Made by a program: the position numbers and the translations under genes
From: Rhodoferax sp.
Lineage (GTDB): Bacteria; Pseudomonadota; Gammaproteobacteria; Burkholderiales; Burkholderiaceae_C
Assembly: GCF_028689305.1 (NCBI RefSeq)
Contig: NZ_JAQTWM010000031.1
Location: 1 to 36,354, forward strand
Direction: 5' to 3'
DNA: 36,354 bases
Shown here: piece by piece, positions 1-8,200 of the stretch
Numbering within the stretch: position 1 is the stretch's first letter
How the letters are laid out: the number at the start of each line of letters is the position of its first letter
Notes under the pieces: generated by a model
Databases searched by the model: none
Told to the model about the DNA's origin: nothing
Seen by the model: only the letters and a program-made list of their open reading frames with translations

Positions 1-125
1 CCAGGCAACAGGGCCACCCTGGGGGTGAACTGCAAGGCCCACCAGCCCAGCGCGGCCAGGGGGTCGGCCAAGGGCGAGAGCGGCATGGCCGCATCAGGCT
101 GCGGCTGCAAGGCGATCCAGTGCAT
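1..125 (-). CDS. imuB: ImuB, Y-family polymerase-like protein (N-terminal fragment)
   Basis: Only the first 41 codons are in the window; the gene runs off the left edge. Translation from the ATG at 125 begins MHWIALQPQPDAAMPLSPLA, followed by a region with GWWALQF and TPRVALL, which fits the N-terminus of ImuB proteins of Comamonadaceae. In the known family, ImuB is a catalytically degenerate Y-family polymerase that links ImuA, the sliding clamp and DnaE2 during SOS mutagenesis. The start overlaps the end of imuA by 32 bp in another frame, so the two are translationally linked and share the upstream LexA-controlled promoter. The assignment rests on the short N-terminus and on the neighbour; dnaE2 would be expected just outside the window. 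Confidence 0.75.
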   Translation of the reverse strand, partial: MHWIALQPQPDAAMPLSPLADPLAALGWWALQFTPRVALLP

Positions 126-816
126 GGCCAGACTCCGGCAACGTGCCCCGCCCTGGCAAAGCCAGCAGTGTCCCCAGGGCCGCATGGCGGGCAGGCAAAT
201 GCAGAGGGGTCAGCAGTGGCGGGCCGCGGCGTTTGAGGATATGCACCGCCAGCGCATCAGGTTGTGCCACAGGGCCGGCCCCAACCCACAAACGCAGTAC
301 CGCCGGCGAGGCTTCGTGCCGGGCGCTGGCCGGGCGCATCACCCACAGCAGCTTGGCATGGGCTTGCGCCGCCAGCTGTAGGCGGCGCAATGGCTCGGCG
401 CGCGTCTGGGGCAACCACAGCAACAAGGCCGCCACGCCCGCACACTGCAACACCTGCTCGGCCGCCCACAGCCGCTCGGCCGGGCTGTCGGCCCGAACCC
501 AGCACAGAGCCTGGACATCGAGCCCCTGGGCCGCCAACCCCGGCCCGAACGGCATCTGCGGCGGCCCCACCAGCACCACCGTCTGCGTGAGTGTGCGCAA
601 GGTCGGCAACAACAGCCGCCATTCGTGCTGGCCGCTGTGATCCTGCAGGATGTCACACAAGGCGCCCAGCGGCCAGCCACCGCCGGGCAGCTGGGCGTCC
701 AGCGCCGCATGGCCGCTGGCCACGGCGCCACCGCCCGCGCTGGCTGAGCGCGCCAGGGCATCGGCACGCCAAAGCGCCGTCCCCAGGTCATCCAGCAAGA
801 CCGAGACAGAACTCAC
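94..816 (-). CDS. imuA: ImuA, SOS translesion-synthesis accessory protein
   Basis: A RecA/SulA-like protein of about 240 residues, the usual size of ImuA. The segment HAALDAQLPGGGWPLGALCD near residues 40-60 is the typical start of the ATPase-like core, followed by repeated Leu/Val-rich strands. ImuA works with ImuB and DnaE2 in error-prone lesion bypass. I prefer the GTG at 816 because AGGAG lies 5-7 bases upstream; an in-frame GTG at 831 would add five residues but has no ribosome binding site. A perfect LexA box lies at 865-880, so damage-induced transcription is expected. The gene is the first of the cassette and overlaps imuB. Confidence 0.85.
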   Translation of the reverse strand: MSSVSVLLDDLGTALWRADALARSASAGGGAVASGHAALDAQLPGGGWPLGALCDILQDHSGQHEWRLLLPTLRTLTQTVVLVGPPQMPFGPGLAAQGLDVQALCWVRADSPAERLWAAEQVLQCAGVAALLLWLPQTRAEPLRRLQLAAQAHAKLLWVMRPASARHEASPAVLRLWVGAGPVAQPDALAVHILKRRGPPLLTPLHLPARHAALGTLLALPGRGTLPESGHALDRLAAAA

Positions 817-864
817 CGCCACACTCCTCACCCCGATTCAGAGACGACATCAGACACCATTCAA

Positions 865-880
865 CTGTACAAATAAACAG
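865..880 (-). promoter_or_regulatory. LexA (SOS) box upstream of imuA
   Basis: CTGT-N8-ACAG is exact, and the flanking bases extend the symmetry (TACTGT...ACAGTT on the minus strand). It lies about 50 bp upstream of the imuA start, a normal place for SOS repression. It also lies about 40 bp upstream of the divergent permease gene at 919, so LexA could touch that promoter too. Confidence 0.9.
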
Positions 881-906
881 TATTTTAGGACCAGATCAGG
901 CCGCCT

Positions 907-912
907 TATGAT
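907..912 (+). promoter_or_regulatory. Candidate -10 element just before the MlaE-type permease
   Basis: TATGAT ends six bases before the ATG at 919. A weak -35 (TTTAGG, 884-889) sits 17 bp upstream. If used, transcription would start at or next to the A of the start codon, giving a leaderless mRNA. This would agree with the absence of any Shine-Dalgarno sequence; only a run of C separates the two. This is a reading of the sequence only, with no mapped start. Confidence 0.4.
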
Positions 913-918
913 CCCCCC

Positions 919-1725
919 ATGCCGCCCAAGCCCCTGTCGCCGCTGAATCCCAGCCGCCACACCGCCAACTTGCTGCGCCGACTGGCCAGCTGGTGGTTCA
1001 TGCTGCGTTTTGGCGCCATCGTGCTGGTGCTGGCGCTCACGCCCTCCACCTACAACCGGGCCAATCGTGCCAACACGGCCCGTTTTATTTATGCCAGCAC
1101 CTGGCAGGTGTTGCCCTGGTTCACCTCGCTGGCGGCGCTGCTGAGCTTGGTGCTGACCCGCATCGTGCTGGTGACGGCGCTGAGTTATGGCCTGTCGCAA
1201 TACGCCATGCAAATGGTGGTGCGGGTGCTGGTGCTGGAGCTGATCCCCCTTTCGGCGGCCATGTTTGTGGCGCTGCGCTCGGGTCTGGCGTTCAAGGCCG
1301 GCCGCCCACCGGTCACGCCAGTGGCCAGCGCGCCCCCCCAAAGAGTCAGGGTTCGCCTGGACCCCCAGCGTCTGCGCACCCAACTGACCCCGCGGGTGGT
1401 GGCTGATGCGTTTTCTGTGCTGGCGCTGGCCATGGTCAACAGCGTGATTGTGCTGGTGCTGGCTTATCTGGCGGTGTATGGCCTGTCGCCCTGGGGCATT
1501 CCCGGCTTCACCCGCACCGTGGGGCAGGTTTTTGATCTGGCGGCCAGCCTGGGCTTTTTCCTGAAAATCTTTTTGTTCAGCCTGGCCGTGGCCGTGGTGC
1601 CACTGGCGGCCAGTCTGGAGGCCGAGCAACAGGCCACACCCAGCACCATGCAGCCCGGCGCGGTACGCCTGTTTCTGGTGCTGTTCCTGCTGGAGGCGGC
1701 TTCACTGGCGATCAAATACATCTAA
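919..1725 (+). CDS. MlaE/YrbE-type ABC permease
   Basis: A 268-residue integral membrane protein with about five hydrophobic segments (near residues 30-45, 68-90, 98-120, 160-185 and 215-260). The stretch VVRVLVLELIPLSAAMFVAL (about 104-123) corresponds to the conserved cytoplasmic REL-x-P and GR-containing region of MlaE permeases, here with a degenerate RSG at 124-126. MlaE permeases pair with an MCE protein and an ATPase to move phospholipids or hydrophobic compounds between membranes. The MCE gene follows after 11 bp, but no ATPase gene is adjacent. A proline-rich insert (about 128-150) and the weakly conserved core mark it as a divergent family member. The start may be leaderless (see 907-912). 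Confidence 0.75.
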   Translation: MPPKPLSPLNPSRHTANLLRRLASWWFMLRFGAIVLVLALTPSTYNRANRANTARFIYASTWQVLPWFTSLAALLSLVLTRIVLVTALSYGLSQYAMQMVVRVLVLELIPLSAAMFVALRSGLAFKAGRPPVTPVASAPPQRVRVRLDPQRLRTQLTPRVVADAFSVLALAMVNSVIVLVLAYLAVYGLSPWGIPGFTRTVGQVFDLAASLGFFLKIFLFSLAVAVVPLAASLEAEQQATPSTMQPGAVRLFLVLFLLEAASLAIKYI

Positions 1726-1736
1726 CGAATGCACCG

Positions 1737-2705
1737 ATGAACACCCCGCACACCCCGGCGGCCAACCCGCCCGAACCCATGGCCAACCTGGAACGCAAGG
1801 CCGTCGCTTTGCTGCTGCTGGTGGCAGCTGTCATTGTGAGCTTTTTGCTCTACGTCATGCATGCCCGTGGCATGTTTGAAAGCACCCAGCAACTGTCGCT
1901 GCTGTCGGACGACTCCGAGGGCGTGATCGTCGGCATGGACCTGACGTTTTCCGGCTTTCCGATCGGGCGCGTGCGCCGCATCGAACTCACGGGCGAGGGC
2001 AAGGCGCGCCTGGTGGTGGACGTGCCGCAGAAAGATGCCCACTGGCTGCGCACCTCGAGCATTTTCACGCTGGAGCGCGGCATGGTGGGGGACACCCGCA
2101 TCCGGGCCTTCAGCGGCATCCTGACCGACCCACCGCTGCCGCCCAACTCCGAGCGGACCCTGCTGCGTGGCGACACCGCCGCGGAGATTCCACGCCTGGT
2201 GGCCTCAACCCGGGCGCTGCTGGAAAACCTGGAAAACATGACCGGGCCGGAGTCGAACATCAACACCAGCCTGAACCACTTGAAGACCGTCTCCGAACGC
2301 CTCACGGGCCGCTACGGCCTGTTGACCGGGGCCTTGGGCAGCGAGGACCACGCCAAGAAAATCATCACCACGCTGGATCGCACCAACACCCTGCTGGCCA
2401 AGACCGACCAGCGGGTGTTTGGCAGCGGTGGTGTGATGGACGGCACCCAGGCCACCCTGAGCAACCTGCAAAACGCCAGCGCTGAACTGACCCGGGTGCT
2501 GCAGGACACCCGCCAGACCCTGACCAAGGTGGACGCCGTGCTGGCCGAGGCACAAGCCGTTGGCAGCAACGTCCGCGTGGCCAGCACCGATCTGGGCAGC
2601 CTGCGCCTTGAGGTGGAAGCCAGCTTGCGCAAGATCAGCCAGCTCACCGATGAGATCAACCAGAAATGGCCTTTTGCCCGCGACACCGAGATCAAGTTGC
2701 CATGA
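1737..2705 (+). CDS. MCE/MlaD-family lipid-transport protein
   Basis: A 322-residue protein with one N-terminal membrane segment (about 21-41, ending LLLLVAAVIVSFLLYVM) and then an MCE domain at about 45-130. The motif GVIVGMDLTFSGFPIGRVRR (62-81) is the family hallmark. The C-terminal half (about 150-310) is rich in heptad-like helices, as in MCE proteins that form a tunnel or needle across the periplasm. It is anchored in the inner membrane with the bulk in the periplasm. It follows the permease by 11 bp and its stop overlaps the start of the next gene (ATGA), so the three genes are one translational unit. The substrate cannot be read from sequence. Confidence 0.88.
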   Translation: MNTPHTPAANPPEPMANLERKAVALLLLVAAVIVSFLLYVMHARGMFESTQQLSLLSDDSEGVIVGMDLTFSGFPIGRVRRIELTGEGKARLVVDVPQKDAHWLRTSSIFTLERGMVGDTRIRAFSGILTDPPLPPNSERTLLRGDTAAEIPRLVASTRALLENLENMTGPESNINTSLNHLKTVSERLTGRYGLLTGALGSEDHAKKIITTLDRTNTLLAKTDQRVFGSGGVMDGTQATLSNLQNASAELTRVLQDTRQTLTKVDAVLAEAQAVGSNVRVASTDLGSLRLEVEASLRKISQLTDEINQKWPFARDTEIKLP

Positions 2706-3400
2706 AACGCGCCACCACACTCCTGCTGATCACACTGCTGGGCGCCTGCGCCAGCACCCCGCCGCCGCCCGACTGGCAAACCAATGCGTTTGCCGCCCTG
2801 CGCAGTGCCACCAGCGCTTATCTGGCTGGCAACACGCGGCTGGCGGACCTGGAGTTCACCCGGACCCGGCAGGAGATCGCCCGCACCGGCCGCGCCGACC
2901 TGCTGGCGCGCGCCGAGCTGGCCCGTTGTGCGGCGCAAGTGGCCAGCCTGGAGCTGACGCCCTGCCCCGGCTATCAGGCCCTGGCCGCGGATGCCCACCC
3001 CAGCGAACAGGCTTACGCCGCCTTTCTCGCAGGCGACTGGCGTGGCATCAACCCGGCCCACTTGCCCGCGCAATACCGCGAATTGGTGACGCAGGCGCGT
3101 GACAGCAGTCCCGCCTCGGCAACGACCGGCACACCGCCCCAAGCGGCACTGAGCCAGATTCAGGAGCCTTTGTCACGCCTGATTGCCGCCGCCGTATTGC
3201 TGACCAGAACCAGCATCAGCCCGGTAGACACCGCCCTGGCCGTGGACACCGCATCCAGCCAGGGCTGGCGCCGCCCGCTGCTGGCTTGGCTGGGGGTGCA
3301 ACTCAAAAGCGCCCAAAACACCGGCGACATGGCAGCGGCAGAACGCATCCAGCGCCGCATCAACCTGGTGTTGCAGACCCCGACCGGCCAACCCGGGTAA
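2702..3400 (+). CDS. Lipoprotein of unknown family in an MCE transport operon
   Basis: A 232-residue protein beginning MKRATTLLLITLLGACAS: a basic N-terminus, a hydrophobic core and a lipobox (LGAC, Cys16), so it should be lipidated. The mature part is largely helical, Ala/Leu/Arg-rich, with Cys residues near 83 and 94. I do not recognise the family; it does not read like PqiC, the usual auxiliary lipoprotein of MCE systems, although its position suggests the same job. The ATG overlaps the TGA of the MCE gene by one base either way (ATGA). A start 36 bp upstream is open but would bury the signal peptide. Confidence 0.75.
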   Translation: MKRATTLLLITLLGACASTPPPPDWQTNAFAALRSATSAYLAGNTRLADLEFTRTRQEIARTGRADLLARAELARCAAQVASLELTPCPGYQALAADAHPSEQAYAAFLAGDWRGINPAHLPAQYRELVTQARDSSPASATTGTPPQAALSQIQEPLSRLIAAAVLLTRTSISPVDTALAVDTASSQGWRRPLLAWLGVQLKSAQNTGDMAAAERIQRRINLVLQTPTGQPG

Positions 3401-3429
3401 CGGGGGGTGTTTCACGCCATCCGGCACTG

Positions 3430-3445
3430 AAAACCGATGGGTTTT
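3430..3445. terminator. Weak hairpin between convergent genes
   Basis: AAAACC/GGTTTT with a four-base loop lies in the 62-bp gap between the converging lipoprotein and Bcr/CflA genes. It is short and AT-rich, so it is only a tentative bidirectional terminator. Confidence 0.25.
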
Positions 3446-3462
3446 GGGTCAAGGCCAGGCGC

Positions 3463-4701
3463 TCAATGCGCCGGGTGTTCGATCACGCTGCCGATGTCCG
3501 GCCAGCGTTTGCGCAGGCCCAACCAGGCCAGCAGACCGACGGACAACATGGCGATCGAGGCCGCAGCCAGGCTCACGGCCGAATGCATCACCAGCGGGGT
3601 CACCACCCCGGCCACCAGGCCGTTGGCGCTGGAGCCAATGAACGCCTGCAGGGACGACGCCATGCCGCGCCGCTCGGGGTGCAGGTCCAGCACCAACAGG
3701 GTCACCACCGGCACCATCAGCGCCCAGCCAAAGGAAAAGATGGCAATCGGCCACAACGCCCAGGACACATGGGCCTTGAACAGCAGATTGGCCAGCAGAT
3801 TGAGGCTGGCAATGCCAAACATGACCAGGAACCCGTATTTGATCTGCTGCCTGGGCGGCAGCCGACCCGCCATGCGCCCGCTGACCCAGGCCCCGCCCAT
3901 GATGCCGCTGATGGACAAAGCAAACAGCCAGAAGAATTGCGTTGGCGCCAGCGCCAGCACCTCACCCAGGAAAGTTGGCGCCGACAACACGTACAGGAAC
4001 ATGCCGTTGAACGGAATACCACTGGCCAGCGCCAGCAGAAAAAACCGTGGGTCACGGCCCAGTTGCCAATAACCCTGCAACAGGTTACTGAGCTTGAGCG
4101 GCTGGCGTTGGGTCACATGCAGGGTCTCGGGCAGCAGGCGGTAGTTGGCCCACCACAGCAACACCCCCACCAGGGTCAGAAACCAGAACACACTGTGCCA
4201 GCCCAGCTGGGCAAACAACAGGCCCCCCATCATCGGCGCCACCGCCGGAGCAACGCCGAAGAAAATGGTGATCTGGCTCATCACCCGTTGCGCCTGGGCC
4301 GGTGGAAACATGTCGCGCACCACGGCACGTGACACCACAATGCCGGCACCCGTGGTCAGCCCCTGTACCGCCCGAAAAAACACCAGTTGGCCGATGCTTT
4401 GCGACAGGGCGCAGCCCATGGACGCCAGGGTAAAGGCCGCCAGCCCCCACAGCACCACGGGCCGACGCCCGACGCTGTCGGAAATGGCGCCATGGAACAG
4501 GCTCATGAAGGCAAAACCAAACAGGTAGGCCGACAGGGTCTGCTGCATCTGCACCGGCGTGGCCCCCAGTGACACGGCAATGCCGGAGAACGCCGGCAGA
4601 TAGGTGTCGATCGAAAACGGCCCCAGCATGCCGAGCATGGCCAGCAACACGGCCAGCGCCCAGCTGGGGCCGCGCCAAAGATGTTGTGCGTCCGGATTCA
4701 T
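3463..4701 (-). CDS. Bcr/CflA-family multidrug exporter (MFS)
   Basis: A 412-residue, 12-helix major facilitator. The N-terminal GMLGPFSIDTYLPAF (about 21-35) and the loop motif DSVGRRPVVLWGL after helix 2 are typical of the Bcr/CflA drug:H+ antiporter group, as is the FRAVQGL-x(2)-GAG segment in helix 4. It would export drugs or small metabolites across the inner membrane. I start at the ATG at 4701; the open frame extends 72 codons upstream but there it covers the end of the CopD-like gene. Only five bases separate the stop of that gene (4707) from this start, so the two are likely co-transcribed. Confidence 0.88.
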   Translation of the reverse strand: MNPDAQHLWRGPSWALAVLLAMLGMLGPFSIDTYLPAFSGIAVSLGATPVQMQQTLSAYLFGFAFMSLFHGAISDSVGRRPVVLWGLAAFTLASMGCALSQSIGQLVFFRAVQGLTTGAGIVVSRAVVRDMFPPAQAQRVMSQITIFFGVAPAVAPMMGGLLFAQLGWHSVFWFLTLVGVLLWWANYRLLPETLHVTQRQPLKLSNLLQGYWQLGRDPRFFLLALASGIPFNGMFLYVLSAPTFLGEVLALAPTQFFWLFALSISGIMGGAWVSGRMAGRLPPRQQIKYGFLVMFGIASLNLLANLLFKAHVSWALWPIAIFSFGWALMVPVVTLLVLDLHPERRGMASSLQAFIGSSANGLVAGVVTPLVMHSAVSLAAASIAMLSVGLLAWLGLRKRWPDIGSVIEHPAH

Positions 4702-4706
4702 CGTGA

Positions 4707-5183
4707 TCAGCGGGCCGGGCCCAGCAGGGTCACCAGCACAATCACCACCCCCAGCGTCAGGTTCACCAGCACCCACTGCCGGATCGACGCCAGGGCGGCT
4801 GCGCCTGCCGGCCAGTTGGCCGCTGTCACCGCCCGGTCGAGCCGGCGAAACAGCACCATGCGGATGTAGGCAAACACCAGCGCCATGACGCCACCCAACG
4901 CAGCCATCACCATCCACGACACCGGCATGATGAAGCGGCCACCGGCCTGTGCCGTCTGGCTGGCGATCTGACCAATCATCCAGCTCCCGGTCACCAATGC
5001 CACACTGGCCGCCACTAACACCGCGACGAAGAACCGTCCCAGCACGCCATGCATCAGCCGCAGGCGCCCGGCGGGATCAAGTTGCGCCAGGGCCGGGCGC
5101 AGGAAAAAATGGGCAAACACCATACCCCCCACCCAGACGATGACGGCCAGTAGATGCAGGGTTTTGAGAACAGAAAAAAGCAT
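4707..5183 (-). CDS. CopD-like small integral membrane protein
   Basis: A 158-residue, four-helix protein. The opening LKTLHLLAVIVWVGGMVFAH (residues 5-24) with its intramembrane histidines is typical of CopD-domain and related DUF membrane proteins. The role in copper tolerance known for PcoD/CopD cannot be assumed for this short stand-alone version. The ATG at 5183 is chosen because it places the first helix at the N-terminus; the ribosome binding site is weak. It lies 92 bp after the HD-GYP gene and five bases before the Bcr/CflA exporter on the same strand. Confidence 0.72.
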   Translation of the reverse strand: MLFSVLKTLHLLAVIVWVGGMVFAHFFLRPALAQLDPAGRLRLMHGVLGRFFVAVLVAASVALVTGSWMIGQIASQTAQAGGRFIMPVSWMVMAALGGVMALVFAYIRMVLFRRLDRAVTAANWPAGAAALASIRQWVLVNLTLGVVIVLVTLLGPAR

Positions 5184-5275
5184 GAGAAAAAGAAACCGTG
5201 TGTTAATTTTGGAAAGAACAGAGTGTGCCTGAACACGGCATACCCTGCTTGCCCAACGGGCCATGACCGCCATGC

Positions 5276-8200
5276 TCAAAGCTGGAACGCAAATCGTCCT
5301 TCGCGAAACAGTCGCAGACAGACATCCACCACCGTCGGGTCATAAAGACGGCCACGCCCAAGCTCGATTTCATGAAGCGCGCTGTCGATGCCCAGACTGG
5401 CCCGGTAGGGTCGGTGCGACGCCATGGCTTCCACCACATCGGCCACTGTGAGAATGCGAGCGTCCAGCAGAATTTGGTCTCCTTTGAGCCCCTGCGGATA
5501 ACCCGAGCCATCCAGCCGTTCGTGATGCTGATGCACCATGTCGGCAATCGGCCAGGGAAACTGAATTTCCTTGAGGATGTCATACCCGGCCTGCGGATGT
5601 GTTCTGATGAACATCAATTCAATGTCGGTGAGTTTGCCCGGCTTGGACAGTATCTCGGCGGGCACCTGGATTTTGCCCAGGTCATGGATGCTGGCAGCCA
5701 GACGGATGCCCTGGATACGTTCATCCGGCAGCCCCATGTCCCGTGCAATGGCTTCCGACAGTTCTGATACCCGATGTTGGTGCCCTGCGGTATAGGGGTC
5801 CCGCGCCTCAACGGTATCGGCGATGGCCCCGATCGACTGCTCCAGGCTCTGGCGCAGGATTTCCTCATGGTGCAGGTGTTCGTAGACGATGCTGTCACGT
5901 TCAGCCCGAGTGCGCAGGGACTCGATGCCAAACGCCAGATCCGAAGCCAGTTCCTGCAACAACGCAATCTCGGTGTCATTGAAGGCGTTGGGGTCCTGCG
6001 CGTCAATGGTCAACACCCCCAGGGTGGCTGCAGTACTCCTGAGTGGCAAGGCAATGCTGGATTGGTAGCCGCGCCGCAATGCCGCCTCGCGCCATGGTGA
6101 CAACGCTGGCTGGGAGAGAAAGTCCTGATTCACCTGCACTTCACCCGTACGGATGGCCGTCCCGGTTGGACCACGGCCCAGTTCGTTGTCGGCCCAGCTG
6201 AAGGCCACCTCCTCCAGGAAGCCTTCTTCATGGCCAAACTGGGCCACCGGCCGTACCGTTTTCTGAGGGTCATGCTGCGCAAACCCCACCCAGGCCATGC
6301 GATAGCCGCCTTTTTCCACGATGAGTCGACAAATCGAATCAAGCAAGGCGGCTTCGGAGTTGGCCTGCACCAGCGCCATGTTGCAGGCGCTCAGTGTGCG
6401 CAAGGCCCGGTTGGTATTTTCCAGCGCCAGTTCGGCCAGCTTGCTTTCGGTGATGTCCTGCACCGTCCCAATGGAGCGCAGCGGCTTGCCAGCGGGGTCG
6501 TAAAACGTCTCACACTGTTCATGCACGTATTTGACGCGACCGTCTTTCATCAACAGACGGTGCGTGATCTCATAAGGCCGGCGGTGTTTGATCGAATCGG
6601 TATAGGCCTGATCCACAGCGGTGCGGTCTTGCGGATGGATGGCCTCGAGAAAAGCGCGGTAGGACGCGCCAAATTGGTCCTGTTTTATTTCAAAAATACG
6701 GTAGATCTCATCGGACCAGGTCAGGACCTGGTTCACCAGATCCAGTTGCCAGTTCCCCAGATGGGCCATGCGCTGCGCCTGGGCCAGCCCCTGTTCGCTA
6801 CGCTGGAGTTGCTCCTGAGCCAGCTTGCGCTCGGTGATGTCCCGGAATGTCACCACCGCACCCGTGATTTGCCCGGCCTCGGTGATCGGCGAGGTGACGA
6901 ACCCGACAGAAAAACTGCTGCCGTCCTTGCGCCAATACAGGTCGTCACCGCTGGCGGACTCACCTTTCATGCAGGCAGCGTGGATCGGGCAATCTGCCTC
7001 CCGGTAGAGGCTGCCATCCAGCCGGGTGTGATGGAACATGCGGTGAATGTTTTCCCCCACCAGTTCTGCGGCGTCAAAACCCAGCAGTCGCAGCGCCGCT
7101 GGATTGACAAAAGTGCAGGCCCCGCCAATATCCACACCCAGAATGCCCTCTCCCACCGAGTTCAGGATCAGTTCGTTGCGTGAACTCAACCGGGCCATCT
7201 CCTGCTCGGCCTTCTTGCGCTCGGTGATGTCACGGGCAATGCCAATGGCCTGCCATTTCCCTCTGAGTTTGACCGCAGACAGGCTCAGTTCAACAGGAAA
7301 TTCCTCGCCACTTTTCCGCTGTGCCACCAGTTCTGCCGTTTTGCCAACCGCCGCCCCTTCACCGGTGAGGCGAAAGTGCTCAAACGCAACTCCGGCCACC
7401 GCGCGAAACCGTTGCGGCGCAAGCAGAGCATGCAAATCCTGCCCCATCGCTTCTTCGGTGGTGTACCCAAAGATGTCCTGCGCCGCCGTGTTCCACAACG
7501 CGATCCTGCCATCGTTGTCCAGCATCAGCACGGCATCACGTGCGGAGCCAGTGATGGTGCGCAGCGTTTCCTCACTCTCGCGCAAGGCCAGTTCAGCGCG
7601 TCGACTCTCGGTGATGTCGCGTGCTGCGGCGTAAATGACGCCCTCCTTTTGGTCAAGAAAGGCCACCCATGACAGCAGGACATAGGTGTCGTCCTTGCGC
7701 TTGTAGCGAATGTCGACATGCAGTGAGGGGTGCTGCGACAGCAGCAGGTCGATGCTCTCCTGCGCCTGCTGGATGTCCTCAGGATGAATGAACTCCAGCA
7801 AGGGCCGTGACAACAGTTCGCTTTCAGAGCGTCCGGTCAGTTGGCTGAAAGCAGGATTGACCTGGGTGAAAAAGCCAACCGGATTGACAATACACATGGC
7901 CTCGGACGACAGCATGAAGAACTTCAGATACTGTTCTTTTTGCAATTCCAGGCGCTGTCGCTCGGCACGAGTCCGCAGGTTGACGATGCCAAAGGCCAGG
8001 TCACCAGCCAGCTCCTGCAACAAGGCCACCTCATCGCCCGTAAACGCATGGGGTTCAGCCGAATAAATGTTGAGTACGCCAAATGTGCTGGCCTGATCGT
8101 CCTTGAGTGGCAGAGCGATGATCGAACGATACCCACGCTGCAGGGCCTGATCGCGCCAAAAACCAGCCGCAGCTGCCGCCATATCCTGGATGGACTGGCT

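Noticed and set aside
3286..4332. 348-residue plus-strand frame spanning the end of the lipoprotein gene and the exporter
   Set aside because: Gln/His/Pro-rich product without domains, opposite a convincing MFS exporter.
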